Shown here: one piece after another, positions 23,804-31,940 of the stretch
How positions within the stretch are numbered: position 1 is the first letter of the stretch
Layout: each line of letters begins with the position of its first letter
From: an uncultured Oscillospiraceae bacterium
GTDB lineage: Bacteria; Bacillota; Clostridia; Oscillospirales; Ruminococcaceae
Reading direction: 5' to 3'
Assembly (NCBI GenBank): GCA_910579175.1
Contig: CAJTTB010000009.1
Location: 1-64,000, forward strand
Length of the DNA: 64,000 nt
Notes under the pieces: generated by a model
The model's input: only the letters and a program-made list of their open reading frames with translations
What the model was told of the DNA's origin: nothing
The model's database searches: none
Position numbers and translations under genes: made by a program

Positions 23804-24214
23804 ATGATTCATACCATCACTGCAAGTTTTGATACCATTGATTTAGCAGAACTTGCCGCTAAAAAAATCAAAAATGATTTTTCTCAAGTAAAAACCATCA
23901 CCATCAAATACAAAAATTATCCAAATACAGAGCGTGAAGAAATACATCCTGAATTCTCTGCGATTGCTGCACTGGCAGCTCCTGGAGCTGCTATCTCTGG
24001 AGCAGGAGCTTTGGCAGGAAACAACCTTTTTCCCACTCCTTTTCCAGCCGATACAGACTTAAACGGAACACGCTTTTCCAATTCCTTTGATGAGGTTCCA
24101 GAAATCGAACGAACCACAGAAAGTCATTTAATCATCAAAGCGCCCGAATCAGAGATCAAACAAATCCAATCACACCTCAGAAGTGCAGGCGGCAGACAAA
24201 TCAGTGTTTCTTAA
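23804..24214 (+). CDS. conserved-type protein with Ala/Gly-rich linker, function unknown
   Basis: The product (136 aa) starts after a perfect AGGAGG. An alpha/beta start (ITASFDTIDLAELAAKKIKN) resembles the ligand-binding folds of small stress proteins. An Ala/Gly-rich stretch at about 53-73 (ALAAPGAAISGAGALAG) follows, and the C-terminal strand-helix-strand (TESHLIIKAPESEIKQIQS) mirrors the start. The two halves may pack as one domain around a flexible linker. No catalytic residues are evident. It ends in a strong terminator. Confidence 0.65.
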   Translation: MIHTITASFDTIDLAELAAKKIKNDFSQVKTITIKYKNYPNTEREEIHPEFSAIAALAAPGAAISGAGALAGNNLFPTPFPADTDLNGTRFSNSFDEVPEIERTTESHLIIKAPESEIKQIQSHLRSAGGRQISVS

Positions 24215-24229
24215 ACAGAGATTTCTAAG

Positions 24230-24290
24230 AATAAGTACATTTGCCATCCATTTGATTGTCAAATGTACTTATTTTAGATTTCTTTTTTAT
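24230..24290 (+). terminator. terminator after the 23804 gene
   Basis: AATAAGTACATTTG (24230-24243) pairs perfectly with CAAATGTACTTATT (24260-24273). A T-rich tract follows at 24279-24287. Confidence 0.75.
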
Positions 24291-24357
24291 TTTAAACATA
24301 AAATAAAACTATCTGCATATAAATTCCCATAGGAAGAAAAAAATAGGAGGTCATCAA

Positions 24358-25290
24358 ATGCAATCTTTTCTACCAGAAGGGTTATTGTCATTAACCGAAG
24401 AAAATACACAGAACTTAAAAAATATAACGACTCTACAAGAAGCTATGATCAATCAAAAAATCGTAGAAGCACGGGCTGTTATCTGTGATAATGAACACAA
24501 CTTAGTTGTGGATTTGGGGTGTATGAAAGGCATTATACCCAAAGAAGAATGTGCAATTGGCATTTCAGAGGGAACAACGCGAGACATCGCAATTATTTCA
24601 AAAGTCAATAAACCTGTTTGTTTTTACATAACCAATATTCAAACAAAAACAAATGGAAAACCAATCGCATTTTTATCTAGAAAATTGGTGCAAATGGACT
24701 GTCACCGAAATTATATTAGCAAACTCATTCCCGGTGATATCATTCAGGCAAAAGTAACACACTTAGAGCCATTTGGCTGTTTTGTAGACATTGGTTGTGG
24801 CATTGTTTCCTTTATTCCAATTGATTCTATTTCCATCTCACGCATCTCCCACCCAAATGAGCGCTTTGAAATCGGACAGCATATCCATGCTGTTGTCAAA
24901 GGATTTGATGATACTGGAAAACTATGTCTTTCCCATAAAGAATTATTAGGTACCTGGGAAGAAAACGCCAGTCATTTTCGTGCCGGTGAAACGGTTGCAG
25001 GAATTGTGCGTTCTATTGAAGAATATGGCATTTTTGTAGAATTGACACCCAATCTTGCCGGTTTGGCAGAATTTAAAGACGATGTCAAAATTGGTCAACA
25101 GGCAAGCGTTTATATCAAAAGTCTAATCCCTGAAAAAATGAAGATCAAGCTCAATATTGTTGACAGCTTTGATGCTGATTATCCATCTTCTAAATATTCT
25201 TATTATATCAATAGCAACCACATTGACTATTTTCGTTATTCCCCCGACTGCTCTCAACGAGTTGTAGAAACAGTTTTTCAAAAAACCTAA
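24358..25290 (+). CDS. S1 RNA-binding domain protein (RpsA-like, short form)
   Basis: The product (310 aa) has three S1-type OB folds: about residues 30-110 (divergent), 122-193 (GDIIQAKVTHLEPFGCFVDI) and 205-270 (GETVAGIVRSIEEYGIFVEL). Short proteins of this kind stand in for ribosomal protein S1 in many Clostridia, probably in translation initiation or mRNA binding. AGGAGG lies upstream of the ATG. The gene is single and ends at the bidirectional hairpin at 25338. Confidence 0.85.
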   Translation: MQSFLPEGLLSLTEENTQNLKNITTLQEAMINQKIVEARAVICDNEHNLVVDLGCMKGIIPKEECAIGISEGTTRDIAIISKVNKPVCFYITNIQTKTNGKPIAFLSRKLVQMDCHRNYISKLIPGDIIQAKVTHLEPFGCFVDIGCGIVSFIPIDSISISRISHPNERFEIGQHIHAVVKGFDDTGKLCLSHKELLGTWEENASHFRAGETVAGIVRSIEEYGIFVELTPNLAGLAEFKDDVKIGQQASVYIKSLIPEKMKIKLNIVDSFDADYPSSKYSYYINSNHIDYFRYSPDCSQRVVETVFQKT

Positions 25291-25337
25291 TAAAATCCAT
25301 TGGGCAAATATAACATATAAACTCCTCTTATAAATAT

Positions 25338-25365
25338 AATCCGCCATCTCATTGGCGGATTTTTC
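25338..25365. terminator. terminator between the S1 gene and the Cys-rich gene
   Basis: AATCCGCCA (25338-25346) pairs with TGGCGGATT (25353-25361), followed by TTTT on the plus strand. It serves the plus-strand S1 gene, and the convergent minus-strand gene ends on its other side. Confidence 0.85.
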
Positions 25366-25550
25366 TACTTATAATAGCCTGTTGTCCAATGTTTTACCTC
25401 TTGATTTGATTTTACTGGTTGGTTTTGTGCAATGCTTTGAAAATAACAGCAGCCGTCTACTTTATGTTGACTAATATAAAAACTATTCTCTAATTGACAG
25501 TATCCATCACATTGGTGGATACAATTTTTACTGCAAGTTACTAAATTCAA
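25365..25550 (-). CDS. small Cys-rich protein
   Basis: A 61-residue protein with the spaced cysteines CSKNCIHQCDGYC and a later CC pair. This pattern (Cx3Cx3Cx3C, then CCYF) is common in small clostridial proteins that databases sometimes label as hydroxymyristoyl-ACP dehydratase without support. It probably binds a metal or Fe-S cluster. Function is unknown. Confidence 0.6.
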   Translation of the reverse strand: MNLVTCSKNCIHQCDGYCQLENSFYISQHKVDGCCYFQSIAQNQPVKSNQEVKHWTTGYYK

Positions 25551-25810
25551 TGATTGAAGCTCCCTTTCTAATTAATTTTACACAATAATATCATTTTATT
25601 ATGATAGCCTTTTTTTACTCCTTTATCTTTATTGTTTACAAAAAATTGAATTTTATTTTTTTACAATCCATAAATATTCCCTTTATTTCTTGCCAAAATA
25701 AATAAAGAGCTTTCCAAAACGTCCAAACTATTTTTAAGATGCAAATGATAACATAGACCATTTACTAGATAACACAACCATCAAAAATAATCAGTTAAAG
25801 GAGAATCATC

Positions 25811-26791
25811 TTGAAAAAAATTGCAGCTTTACTGATGCTGACCTTACCCATCTTCATCATTGCTTTTATGCTTCCAACCATTGCCATGGCAGTGATTCCC
25901 AAAGTAGAATTAACTCGACTTTCTACCAATACCTATCAACCTTATGTTTCGGTCAGTGGAAAAATAGAAGAGCTTTATCAAAATGAAATTGAATGTAGTT
26001 TTCCTGTTGTTGTCAAACAGGTTTATGTATCTGTAGGAGACTATGTACAAGCTGGGCAGGCAATTGCTCAAATCGACTTTGAAGAGACAAAAAAAGCCAT
26101 CTTACAGATGGCATCTTTATCTGATTCCATACCACAGCAAGCCATTGAAGTGCTTTCTTATGCCGATTTAGACTATGATGTTTTGCTCTCCCAAATTCCA
26201 AATCAAATTACTTCCGATGTTGCTGGAACGGTTAGCAGTTTGAATTTTACACCTGGAAGTATCCTCTATCCAAGTCAAGCCATTGCAACCATCTCCAACT
26301 TAAATACATTGCGTGCAAATGTTCAGGTATCAGAAGAATTTGCAGAAGATATCCAGACTGGTCAAGAGGTCAGTTTAAAATCAAACGCAATCAAAGGAGA
26401 AACCTTTACAGGGACAGTCGATACCATCTTTCCAACCGCCCATGATACACTTGTAGGCACTTCTCAAGAAACGGTTGTGGGAATGTACATTCATCTTCCC
26501 GCCGACACACCATTGAAATCCGGCTATTCTGTATCAGGAAAGGTCTATACAGGACAAATGCGAGAATTTTATATCATTAACTATGAAGCAATCAATCAAG
26601 ATGATAATGGTCAAGAATACGTCTATGTCTATCAAAATGGAAAAGCTATGCGAAGGGATATTCAAACTGGAATCGAAACAGAAGATGGCATTGAAGTAAC
26701 ACATGGACTTTTTCCAAGCGATTATATTATTTCAGACTGTTCTAAGATTTCTTCAGAGGAACAATACATCAATGTAGTAGGAGTGAAATAA
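25811..26791 (+). CDS. HlyD/MacA-family efflux adaptor
   Basis: The product (326 aa) starts at TTG behind AAAGGAG and has an N-terminal signal/anchor helix (about 4-27). A membrane-fusion-protein core follows: a biotinyl-lipoyl-like half in KQVYVSVGDYVQAGQAIAQI (about 70-89), a short helical hairpin, the second half in VAGTVSSLNFTPGSILYPSQ, and a beta-barrel domain with the permease-facing C-terminus. In a Gram-positive cell it would sit outside the membrane next to the MacB-like permease, encoded one base downstream. Confidence 0.88.
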   Translation: MKKIAALLMLTLPIFIIAFMLPTIAMAVIPKVELTRLSTNTYQPYVSVSGKIEELYQNEIECSFPVVVKQVYVSVGDYVQAGQAIAQIDFEETKKAILQMASLSDSIPQQAIEVLSYADLDYDVLLSQIPNQITSDVAGTVSSLNFTPGSILYPSQAIATISNLNTLRANVQVSEEFAEDIQTGQEVSLKSNAIKGETFTGTVDTIFPTAHDTLVGTSQETVVGMYIHLPADTPLKSGYSVSGKVYTGQMREFYIINYEAINQDDNGQEYVYVYQNGKAMRRDIQTGIETEDGIEVTHGLFPSDYIISDCSKISSEEQYINVVGVK

Positions 26792-26792
26792 C

Positions 26793-27977
26793 GTGATTGA
26801 TTATATCAAATATGGCTTTAAAAATATCTTTCGGAAAAAACTTCGCTCTGCTTTGACCATTGCTGGAATTGCAATCGGCGTGATGGCAGTGGTTATCATT
26901 TCCATGATTGGAGATGTTGGAAAACAACAAATCAATCATGAACTCTCCAGTATGGGACTTGGCGGAATGATTCTTCGCACCGACAACACCAAAACTTCCA
27001 AAAGGTTAAATACTACACAATTGGACTTTGTAAAAAACCAATCAGAGGTAAAGTATGCAGCTCCACTCATTACACAATATAGCACGGTTCGTATCCGCAC
27101 AGAAAAAACAAAGTGTATTGTCTGGGGAGTTGACCAAGATACTGCTAATATTATGTCTATACAAATATTGCACGGTCGTATGATCAATCAATCAGATGTC
27201 TCCTCTATCAATCAAGTTTGTGTTGTTGACGAAAGCTATGCACTTCAACACTATAAACGGTCTAATATTGTTGGGAAAAATCTGGAGATTTTATTCAATG
27301 GAAAATATGAAACCTTTAAAATTGTTGGTGTTGCCAAAGCAGGTGGCAGTATTTTACAAAATTTAATGGGAAATGTTGTCCCCTGTTTTACCTATATTCC
27401 CTATACTACCATGCAGGATTCTTCTTTAAAAACGGGCTTTACACAAATTGCAGTACAGACAAACGACAATTTAGACCCACAACAGGTCGGTGCCACACTC
27501 GCTTCCCAAATCGCTGAGGAAAGTGGTATTGCTCATATTGTAGTAGATGATCTAAATACACAAATGGACCAATTGAATCAAATCTTAAATATCATTACCC
27601 TTGTCTTAACTGCAATTGCTGGTATTTCACTTTTGGTCGCTGGTCTTTCTATTATGACTGTGATGTTGGTTTCTGTCAGTGAGCGCACCAGAGAAATTGG
27701 TATCAAAAAATCAATCGGTGCCAATCAAAAAATCATTCTGATGGAATTTTTAACAGAATCTTTTCTAATTACACTAATTGGTTCTATCATTGGTACTGTG
27801 ATAGGTTTGCTCATTGGAATCATTGGGTGCCTTATTGTTGGTATTTCACCAGTGATTCAACCAAATATGATATCATTTGCAATTTTATTCTCCATTGGCA
27901 CTGGCGTTTTATTTGGAGTTTATCCCGCTATGAAAGCCGCAAAATTAAAACCAGTAGATGCGCTAAAATATGATTAA
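26793..27977 (+). CDS. MacB/FtsX-type ABC transporter permease
   Basis: The product (394 aa) starts at GTG and has the four-helix FtsX/MacB layout. Helix 1 is at about 20-40, an extracellular MacB_PCD domain at about 45-250, and a three-helix FtsX domain at about 275-390 with ERTREIGIKKSIGANQKIIL, which contacts the ATPase, in between. No ATP-binding subunit is encoded next to it, so the ATPase must be elsewhere. It probably exports a peptide, lipid or drug. A terminator follows. Confidence 0.9.
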   Translation: MIDYIKYGFKNIFRKKLRSALTIAGIAIGVMAVVIISMIGDVGKQQINHELSSMGLGGMILRTDNTKTSKRLNTTQLDFVKNQSEVKYAAPLITQYSTVRIRTEKTKCIVWGVDQDTANIMSIQILHGRMINQSDVSSINQVCVVDESYALQHYKRSNIVGKNLEILFNGKYETFKIVGVAKAGGSILQNLMGNVVPCFTYIPYTTMQDSSLKTGFTQIAVQTNDNLDPQQVGATLASQIAEESGIAHIVVDDLNTQMDQLNQILNIITLVLTAIAGISLLVAGLSIMTVMLVSVSERTREIGIKKSIGANQKIILMEFLTESFLITLIGSIIGTVIGLLIGIIGCLIVGISPVIQPNMISFAILFSIGTGVLFGVYPAMKAAKLKPVDALKYD

Positions 27978-27993
27978 ATACAAACTCATACAC

Positions 27994-28032
27994 AAAAACT
28001 GTCAAAGCTATTAAAAGCCCTGACAGTTTTTT
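27994..28032 (+). terminator. terminator of the adaptor-permease operon
   Basis: AAAACTGTCA (27995-28004) pairs with TGACAGTTTT (28021-28030) and is followed by T residues. Confidence 0.85.
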
Positions 28033-28063
28033 AAATGACAACCAAAAAAATATATGGTTTGTA

Positions 28064-28396
28064 TCAATGTGTACCTCGGACGACTTTGATTCCCCTTTGA
28101 GAAAGACATTGTGCTATCCTTGTGATGGTATCACATTCCACACCATTGTTTTTGGTACAAACCCCCAAATGGACCACATCTACTCCAATCGACTTCAAAC
28201 GATCCATTTTTTCCAACATACCTGCATCTTTCTCTACAGGTTTTCCACAGCCATTACAGCGCATAAATGCCACCAACTCTACAGATTCTTCTGTATAATC
28301 TGCAAAACTTTTCTCCCGCTGTAAAAAGGCTCTCAAACAGGCTGCCCCTGTACACACTGTATTGGATTTTAAACAGTTTAACATGGCAAGTTTCAC
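28064..28396 (-). CDS. CGGC-domain protein
   Basis: The product (110 aa) matches the CGGC family (PF08821), small proteins with several conserved cysteines and a probable metal or Fe-S site. Visible motifs are CTGAACLRAF, FMRCNGCGKPV and VHLGVCTKNNG. It is encoded immediately after the ATPase gene of the B12-type importer, 12 bases apart, and so is probably in the same riboswitch-controlled transcript. A role in cobalamin or cobalt handling would be a guess. Confidence 0.85.
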   Translation of the reverse strand: MKLAMLNCLKSNTVCTGAACLRAFLQREKSFADYTEESVELVAFMRCNGCGKPVEKDAGMLEKMDRLKSIGVDVVHLGVCTKNNGVECDTITRIAQCLSQRGIKVVRGTH

Positions 28397-28408
28397 CGAT
28401 ATTACCTC

Positions 28409-29182
28409 CTATTTGGCGCGATGGGCAGGCTGATATAAAATATGTGTGTTGCCATTGCTGTCCTTTATCAACTCCACATCAACTTCATAGATCTGATCAA
28501 TCAGTTCTTTTGTCAAGATAACTTCTGGTTTTCCATCAGCTACCACAATGCCGTCTTTTATCACATAAATCACATCACAATACATCATTGCAATATTTAA
28601 ATCATGAATCGCAGCAATGATGGTACAATTTAATTTTTTTATAATATCCATCAGTTGTAATTGATACTTAATATCCAAATGATTGGTTGGTTCATCCAAT
28701 ATCAGACAAGGCGTCTGCTGTGCCAATGCCCTAGCAAGTATGACACGTTGTTGTTCTCCTCCAGATAGAGTGGAAAAACTCCGTTGTGCAAAATCAGACA
28801 TTCCCACTTTTTCCAAAGCCTCTCGTACAATTTGGTAATCTTTTATTGTATTTCTCTCCATCTGTTTTTTATGGGGAGAACGCCCCATCAATACAACATC
28901 TATAACCGAAAAATCAAAATTATAATAGTTGTGCTGTGCTACCACTGCCATCTTTTGGGCAGACTCCCGATAAGCATAATCAGACAGTTTCCGATTATCC
29001 AAATAAACTGCCCCATGGGTTGGCTTTAATACACGATAAATACACTTTAATAAGGTGCTCTTTCCACTTCCATTTGGTCCAATGATACCAATCAATTTTT
29101 GCGTTGGCATTTGTATATCAATGCCCTTTAAAATTTGATGACCACTTAACTCCATCCAAATTTCCTGGGTTTTCACTTCCAT
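28409..29182 (-). CDS. ABC transporter ATPase, probable cobalamin importer (BtuD-type)
   Basis: The product (257 aa) is a FecE/BtuD-family ATPase with Walker A GPNGSGKSTL, Q-loop VVAQHN, signature LSGGEQQRVILARAL, Walker B CLILDEPTNHLD and switch His in AAIHDLNIA. The start at 29182 (MEVKTQEIW) follows GGTGGAG and overlaps the permease stop codon (ATGA), so a longer frame is rejected. Cobalamin as substrate is inferred from the B12 riboswitch that heads the operon. Confidence 0.93.
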   Translation of the reverse strand: MEVKTQEIWMELSGHQILKGIDIQMPTQKLIGIIGPNGSGKSTLLKCIYRVLKPTHGAVYLDNRKLSDYAYRESAQKMAVVAQHNYYNFDFSVIDVVLMGRSPHKKQMERNTIKDYQIVREALEKVGMSDFAQRSFSTLSGGEQQRVILARALAQQTPCLILDEPTNHLDIKYQLQLMDIIKKLNCTIIAAIHDLNIAMMYCDVIYVIKDGIVVADGKPEVILTKELIDQIYEVDVELIKDSNGNTHILYQPAHRAK

Positions 29183-30249
29183 CAATCTCCACCCCCAAAG
29201 CCATATCGTTTTTTTACCATCAAATAGATAAAACATGGTGCGCCAATCATAGAAGTTAGGATACCAATCGGAAGTTCTGTTCCCTCAATCACAACACGAC
29301 AGAGAACATCTGCCCAAATCAAAAAGATAGCACCTACTAAGGCAGTCAGTGGAATTAACTTTTTATGGTCTGTTCCAAACAACATGCGAATTGTATGAGG
29401 AATCACCAGCCCCACAAAACCAATCATACCAGAAGCATATACAATAAACCCTATCATAGCAGAAGAAATCAATAGATATACCTGTCTCCAACGGTGAAGA
29501 TTGGTTCCCAATGTAATGGAAGTTTCATCTCCCAATAACATAAGGTTCAAAGTCCTGTTTTGTGTCCAAAAAAAGAGCGTTCCCAATAAAATAAATGGCA
29601 AAATCACAACAATGCTGTCCCAACTCGCTCCAGCAAGACTTCCCATAAGCCAATAAGTAATGGTCTGTATCCCATCCTTATCCTTTGCAAAATAAACAAT
29701 AAAATTAGAGAATGCCGAACATACAGCACTGAATGCCATACCCGCAAGCAACAATTTCATAGAGCTTGCACGTCCATTGATATTTGCCAACATCACAACA
29801 CCCAAAGACACAAAAAACGCACCAAAAAAAGCAGTAACTCCAATAAAATTACTTCCAAATATTGCCCCAATTCCCAACATAACCGCCAATGTTGCACCCA
29901 GTGAAGCACCTGAGGAAATACCCAAAATATAAGGGTCTGCCAAAGGGTTTTTGACAATTGCCTGCATGACAACACCACAGACAGAAAGTCCCATCCCAAC
30001 AGCAATCGCCAATACAATGCGAGGTAGACGTACAAACCAGATAATATCTGAAATCACGCCTGAACCAAATTTTTGTGCATCTCCAATTTTTAATAATTTA
30101 AACAATATCACCTGATAAATATCAGAAGCGGAGATATCTGTAGAACCTATTGCAACCGCAAGTACAACCGAACACAACAACAGGGCTAACAATATGATTA
30201 GCACAATCAAATAGAAAGGTTTTTTCAAACTTTGCTTATTCTTTATCAT
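29182..30249 (-). CDS. FecCD-family permease, probable cobalamin importer (BtuC-type)
   Basis: The product (355 aa) is a FecCD/BtuC permease with about ten transmembrane helices. Diagnostic segments are VRLPRIVLAIAVG, KNPLADPYILGISSGASLG, GMIGFVGLVIPHTIRM and LPIGILTSMIGAPCFIYL. The start at 30249 follows AAGGA. A frame six codons longer begins inside the preceding gene and is less likely. It forms a membrane dimer with the ATPase and receives substrate from the lipoprotein encoded upstream. Confidence 0.94.
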   Translation of the reverse strand: MIKNKQSLKKPFYLIVLIILLALLLCSVVLAVAIGSTDISASDIYQVILFKLLKIGDAQKFGSGVISDIIWFVRLPRIVLAIAVGMGLSVCGVVMQAIVKNPLADPYILGISSGASLGATLAVMLGIGAIFGSNFIGVTAFFGAFFVSLGVVMLANINGRASSMKLLLAGMAFSAVCSAFSNFIVYFAKDKDGIQTITYWLMGSLAGASWDSIVVILPFILLGTLFFWTQNRTLNLMLLGDETSITLGTNLHRWRQVYLLISSAMIGFIVYASGMIGFVGLVIPHTIRMLFGTDHKKLIPLTALVGAIFLIWADVLCRVVIEGTELPIGILTSMIGAPCFIYLMVKKRYGFGGGD

Positions 30250-30259
30250 AATAATTTCC

Positions 30260-31306
30260 TTAACCAATGGTTAAATCTGGATAGAGATGTTCTAAAAAGA
30301 AATCAATCGCAACACCAACTCGAACACCTGGGCAATAAACCAAACTTAAATCTGTGGGATACATCTTTTGATTTTTCACCGCATCAATGTTTTGATAAAC
30401 AGGATTATGTTGAAAGACATCCATACAGTTCTTATCATTTAAACTTTCACTATTCTCGCCAAAATGAATTGCAAAAATCATTTCTGGATTTAACTGTACC
30501 AATTCTTCCGCACTTTTTTTCTCCTTTCTTGTCTTTGCAACCAAGTTTGCTCCCACTTGCACAGCGATATCTCCACCAATGGTGTCCTCTCCATAAATGC
30601 GAAATACATCGCCTTCATCTTCCAATATCACAACATTCACAGGGTCTTTTCCCTGCACATATGCTTGCGCTTGTTTTACCTTTTCCTGCATTTGGGCAAC
30701 CAAAGCTTTTGCTTTTTCTTCTACATCAAAGATTTTTCCCAAATTTAAAATATCATCAAATTCATTTTGCAGGTTTTGATCGCCAAGACCGCTGTTATAT
30801 GCCATATAGGTATTGGTCCCTCGCTCCTGCCAAAAATCTACATCTCCCAAACGAGTATCGTCAAAAGAAGAATACCATGCCAAAATAAAGTCCGCTTGTA
30901 ATGCAATGGCTTCTTCTTTTCCAATAAATTCCTGCTGCACCCTATCAATTTTGTCCACAGCACTCTGATATTCTGGCAATACCTCATCTTTGGAAATACC
31001 CATCGCCAACACAATGCGATCCTCTAAACCCAAAGCAATCATATTCTCTACAGAATTCAAAGAATAACAAATTACCCGCTCAGGTGCTTTTTCAAATGTC
31101 TGTTCAATTTTTTCTTTTGCATAATTGTGCGTTTGAATGGTCACTGGATAATGTTGTGTATCGTCTGTGTTTGAATTGGTGTTGTTTTCTGAACTTGTTT
31201 GAGAAACATTTTGAGAGGAATTTTGCTGATTGGCATTGTCTTTACAAGCACTCAATAGTGTCAGTGTCAGTATTACAGCTAATATCGCTGTGAAGATTTG
31301 TTTCAT
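30260..31306 (-). CDS. substrate-binding lipoprotein, probable cobalamin importer (BtuF-type)
   Basis: The product (348 aa) has a lipoprotein signal ending LSAC (Cys about 21), a Gln/Asn/Ser-rich spacer (about 22-50), then a class III periplasmic-binding fold. The two lobes are recognisable by PERVICYSLNSVENMIALG and LVQLNPEMIFAIHF. It would capture cobalamin or another corrinoid at the cell surface and deliver it to the permease. The gene is directly downstream of the B12 riboswitch and its terminator. Confidence 0.92.
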   Translation of the reverse strand: MKQIFTAILAVILTLTLLSACKDNANQQNSSQNVSQTSSENNTNSNTDDTQHYPVTIQTHNYAKEKIEQTFEKAPERVICYSLNSVENMIALGLEDRIVLAMGISKDEVLPEYQSAVDKIDRVQQEFIGKEEAIALQADFILAWYSSFDDTRLGDVDFWQERGTNTYMAYNSGLGDQNLQNEFDDILNLGKIFDVEEKAKALVAQMQEKVKQAQAYVQGKDPVNVVILEDEGDVFRIYGEDTIGGDIAVQVGANLVAKTRKEKKSAEELVQLNPEMIFAIHFGENSESLNDKNCMDVFQHNPVYQNIDAVKNQKMYPTDLSLVYCPGVRVGVAIDFFLEHLYPDLTIG

Positions 31307-31328
31307 TTTTTTACCTTCCTTTCTAAAA

Positions 31329-31363
31329 GAAAAAACCGTATAGACCTACTAAGTCGATACGAT
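31329..31363 (-). terminator. riboswitch-controlled intrinsic terminator
   Basis: On the minus strand ATCGTATCGAC pairs with GGTCTATACGGT (31335-31363), followed by six T. Its 5' arm overlaps a segment that can instead pair with ATACGATTGATT further upstream (31394-31405), giving an antiterminator. This is the standard on/off arrangement for a B12 riboswitch acting by transcription termination. Confidence 0.75.
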
Positions 31364-31439
31364 CTTGATTATTCTTTTAAAAAAGGTAACACCAATCAAT
31401 CGTATCTCCTGAGCTCGAAGAGATGCTTTTCGCATAACA

Positions 31440-31600
31440 TGATATAAATGTATTCTGACTTAAATCTCAACACCTTTTTCTGCCTTCCCAAAGCAATTGC
31501 TTCAGTGACTGAAGTATTTGACACCTCTTAGAAATCGGCTCCATTATTACAGCAGCGTGCCTGTGTGGGAATTACACCCAACTTCCTGCAATAGTCAAAT
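31440..31600 (-). promoter_or_regulatory. cobalamin (B12) riboswitch aptamer
   Basis: Read on the minus strand, the conserved blocks appear in order: GGAAGTTGGGTGTAATTCCC, then ACAGGCACGCTGCTGTAA, a purine-rich middle with AGTCACTGAAG, TGGGAAGGCAG, and the 3' block AAGTCAGAATACAT. Together these match the core of the cobalamin riboswitch. High intracellular B12 should favour the downstream terminator and reduce expression of the importer genes. Confidence 0.9.
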
Positions 31601-31643
31601 AAATACTATTACAAAATTTATATCAATCTATTTGGTTTTTTTC

Positions 31644-31672
31644 AGTGTATCTTTTTTCTAACAAAATGTCAA
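31644..31672 (-). promoter_or_regulatory. promoter of the B12-importer operon
   Basis: On the minus strand TTGACA and TACACT are separated by 17 bases. Transcription would start shortly before the riboswitch aptamer. Confidence 0.7.
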
Positions 31673-31845
31673 TACTGCCCCAAAATCACACACAATAATC
31701 ATAAAAAAAACAATATAAAACAACTTCTTTATAAAGACTATTTTTTAATTTTTCTAGTAAATAATCTACAATTTTTATCTATTATATCAAAATCATCGCA
31801 ATGTTTTTTCTTGATTTCAGTCTATATTTATTTCACTCTATAAAC

Positions 31846-31874
31846 TAGACTTTCTAAATATTTTCCGTTATACT
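31846..31874 (+). promoter_or_regulatory. promoter of the surface-protein gene
   Basis: TAGACT (31846-31851) and TATACT (31869-31874) are separated by 17 bases. The start codon is at 31941 with AAAGGAG upstream. No riboswitch is visible on this strand. Confidence 0.6.
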
Positions 31875-31940
31875 AATAATGAATATATTGACTTTACATA
31901 CACTTTTACATCTGCCATTTTTACAAAAAGGAGACATTTT

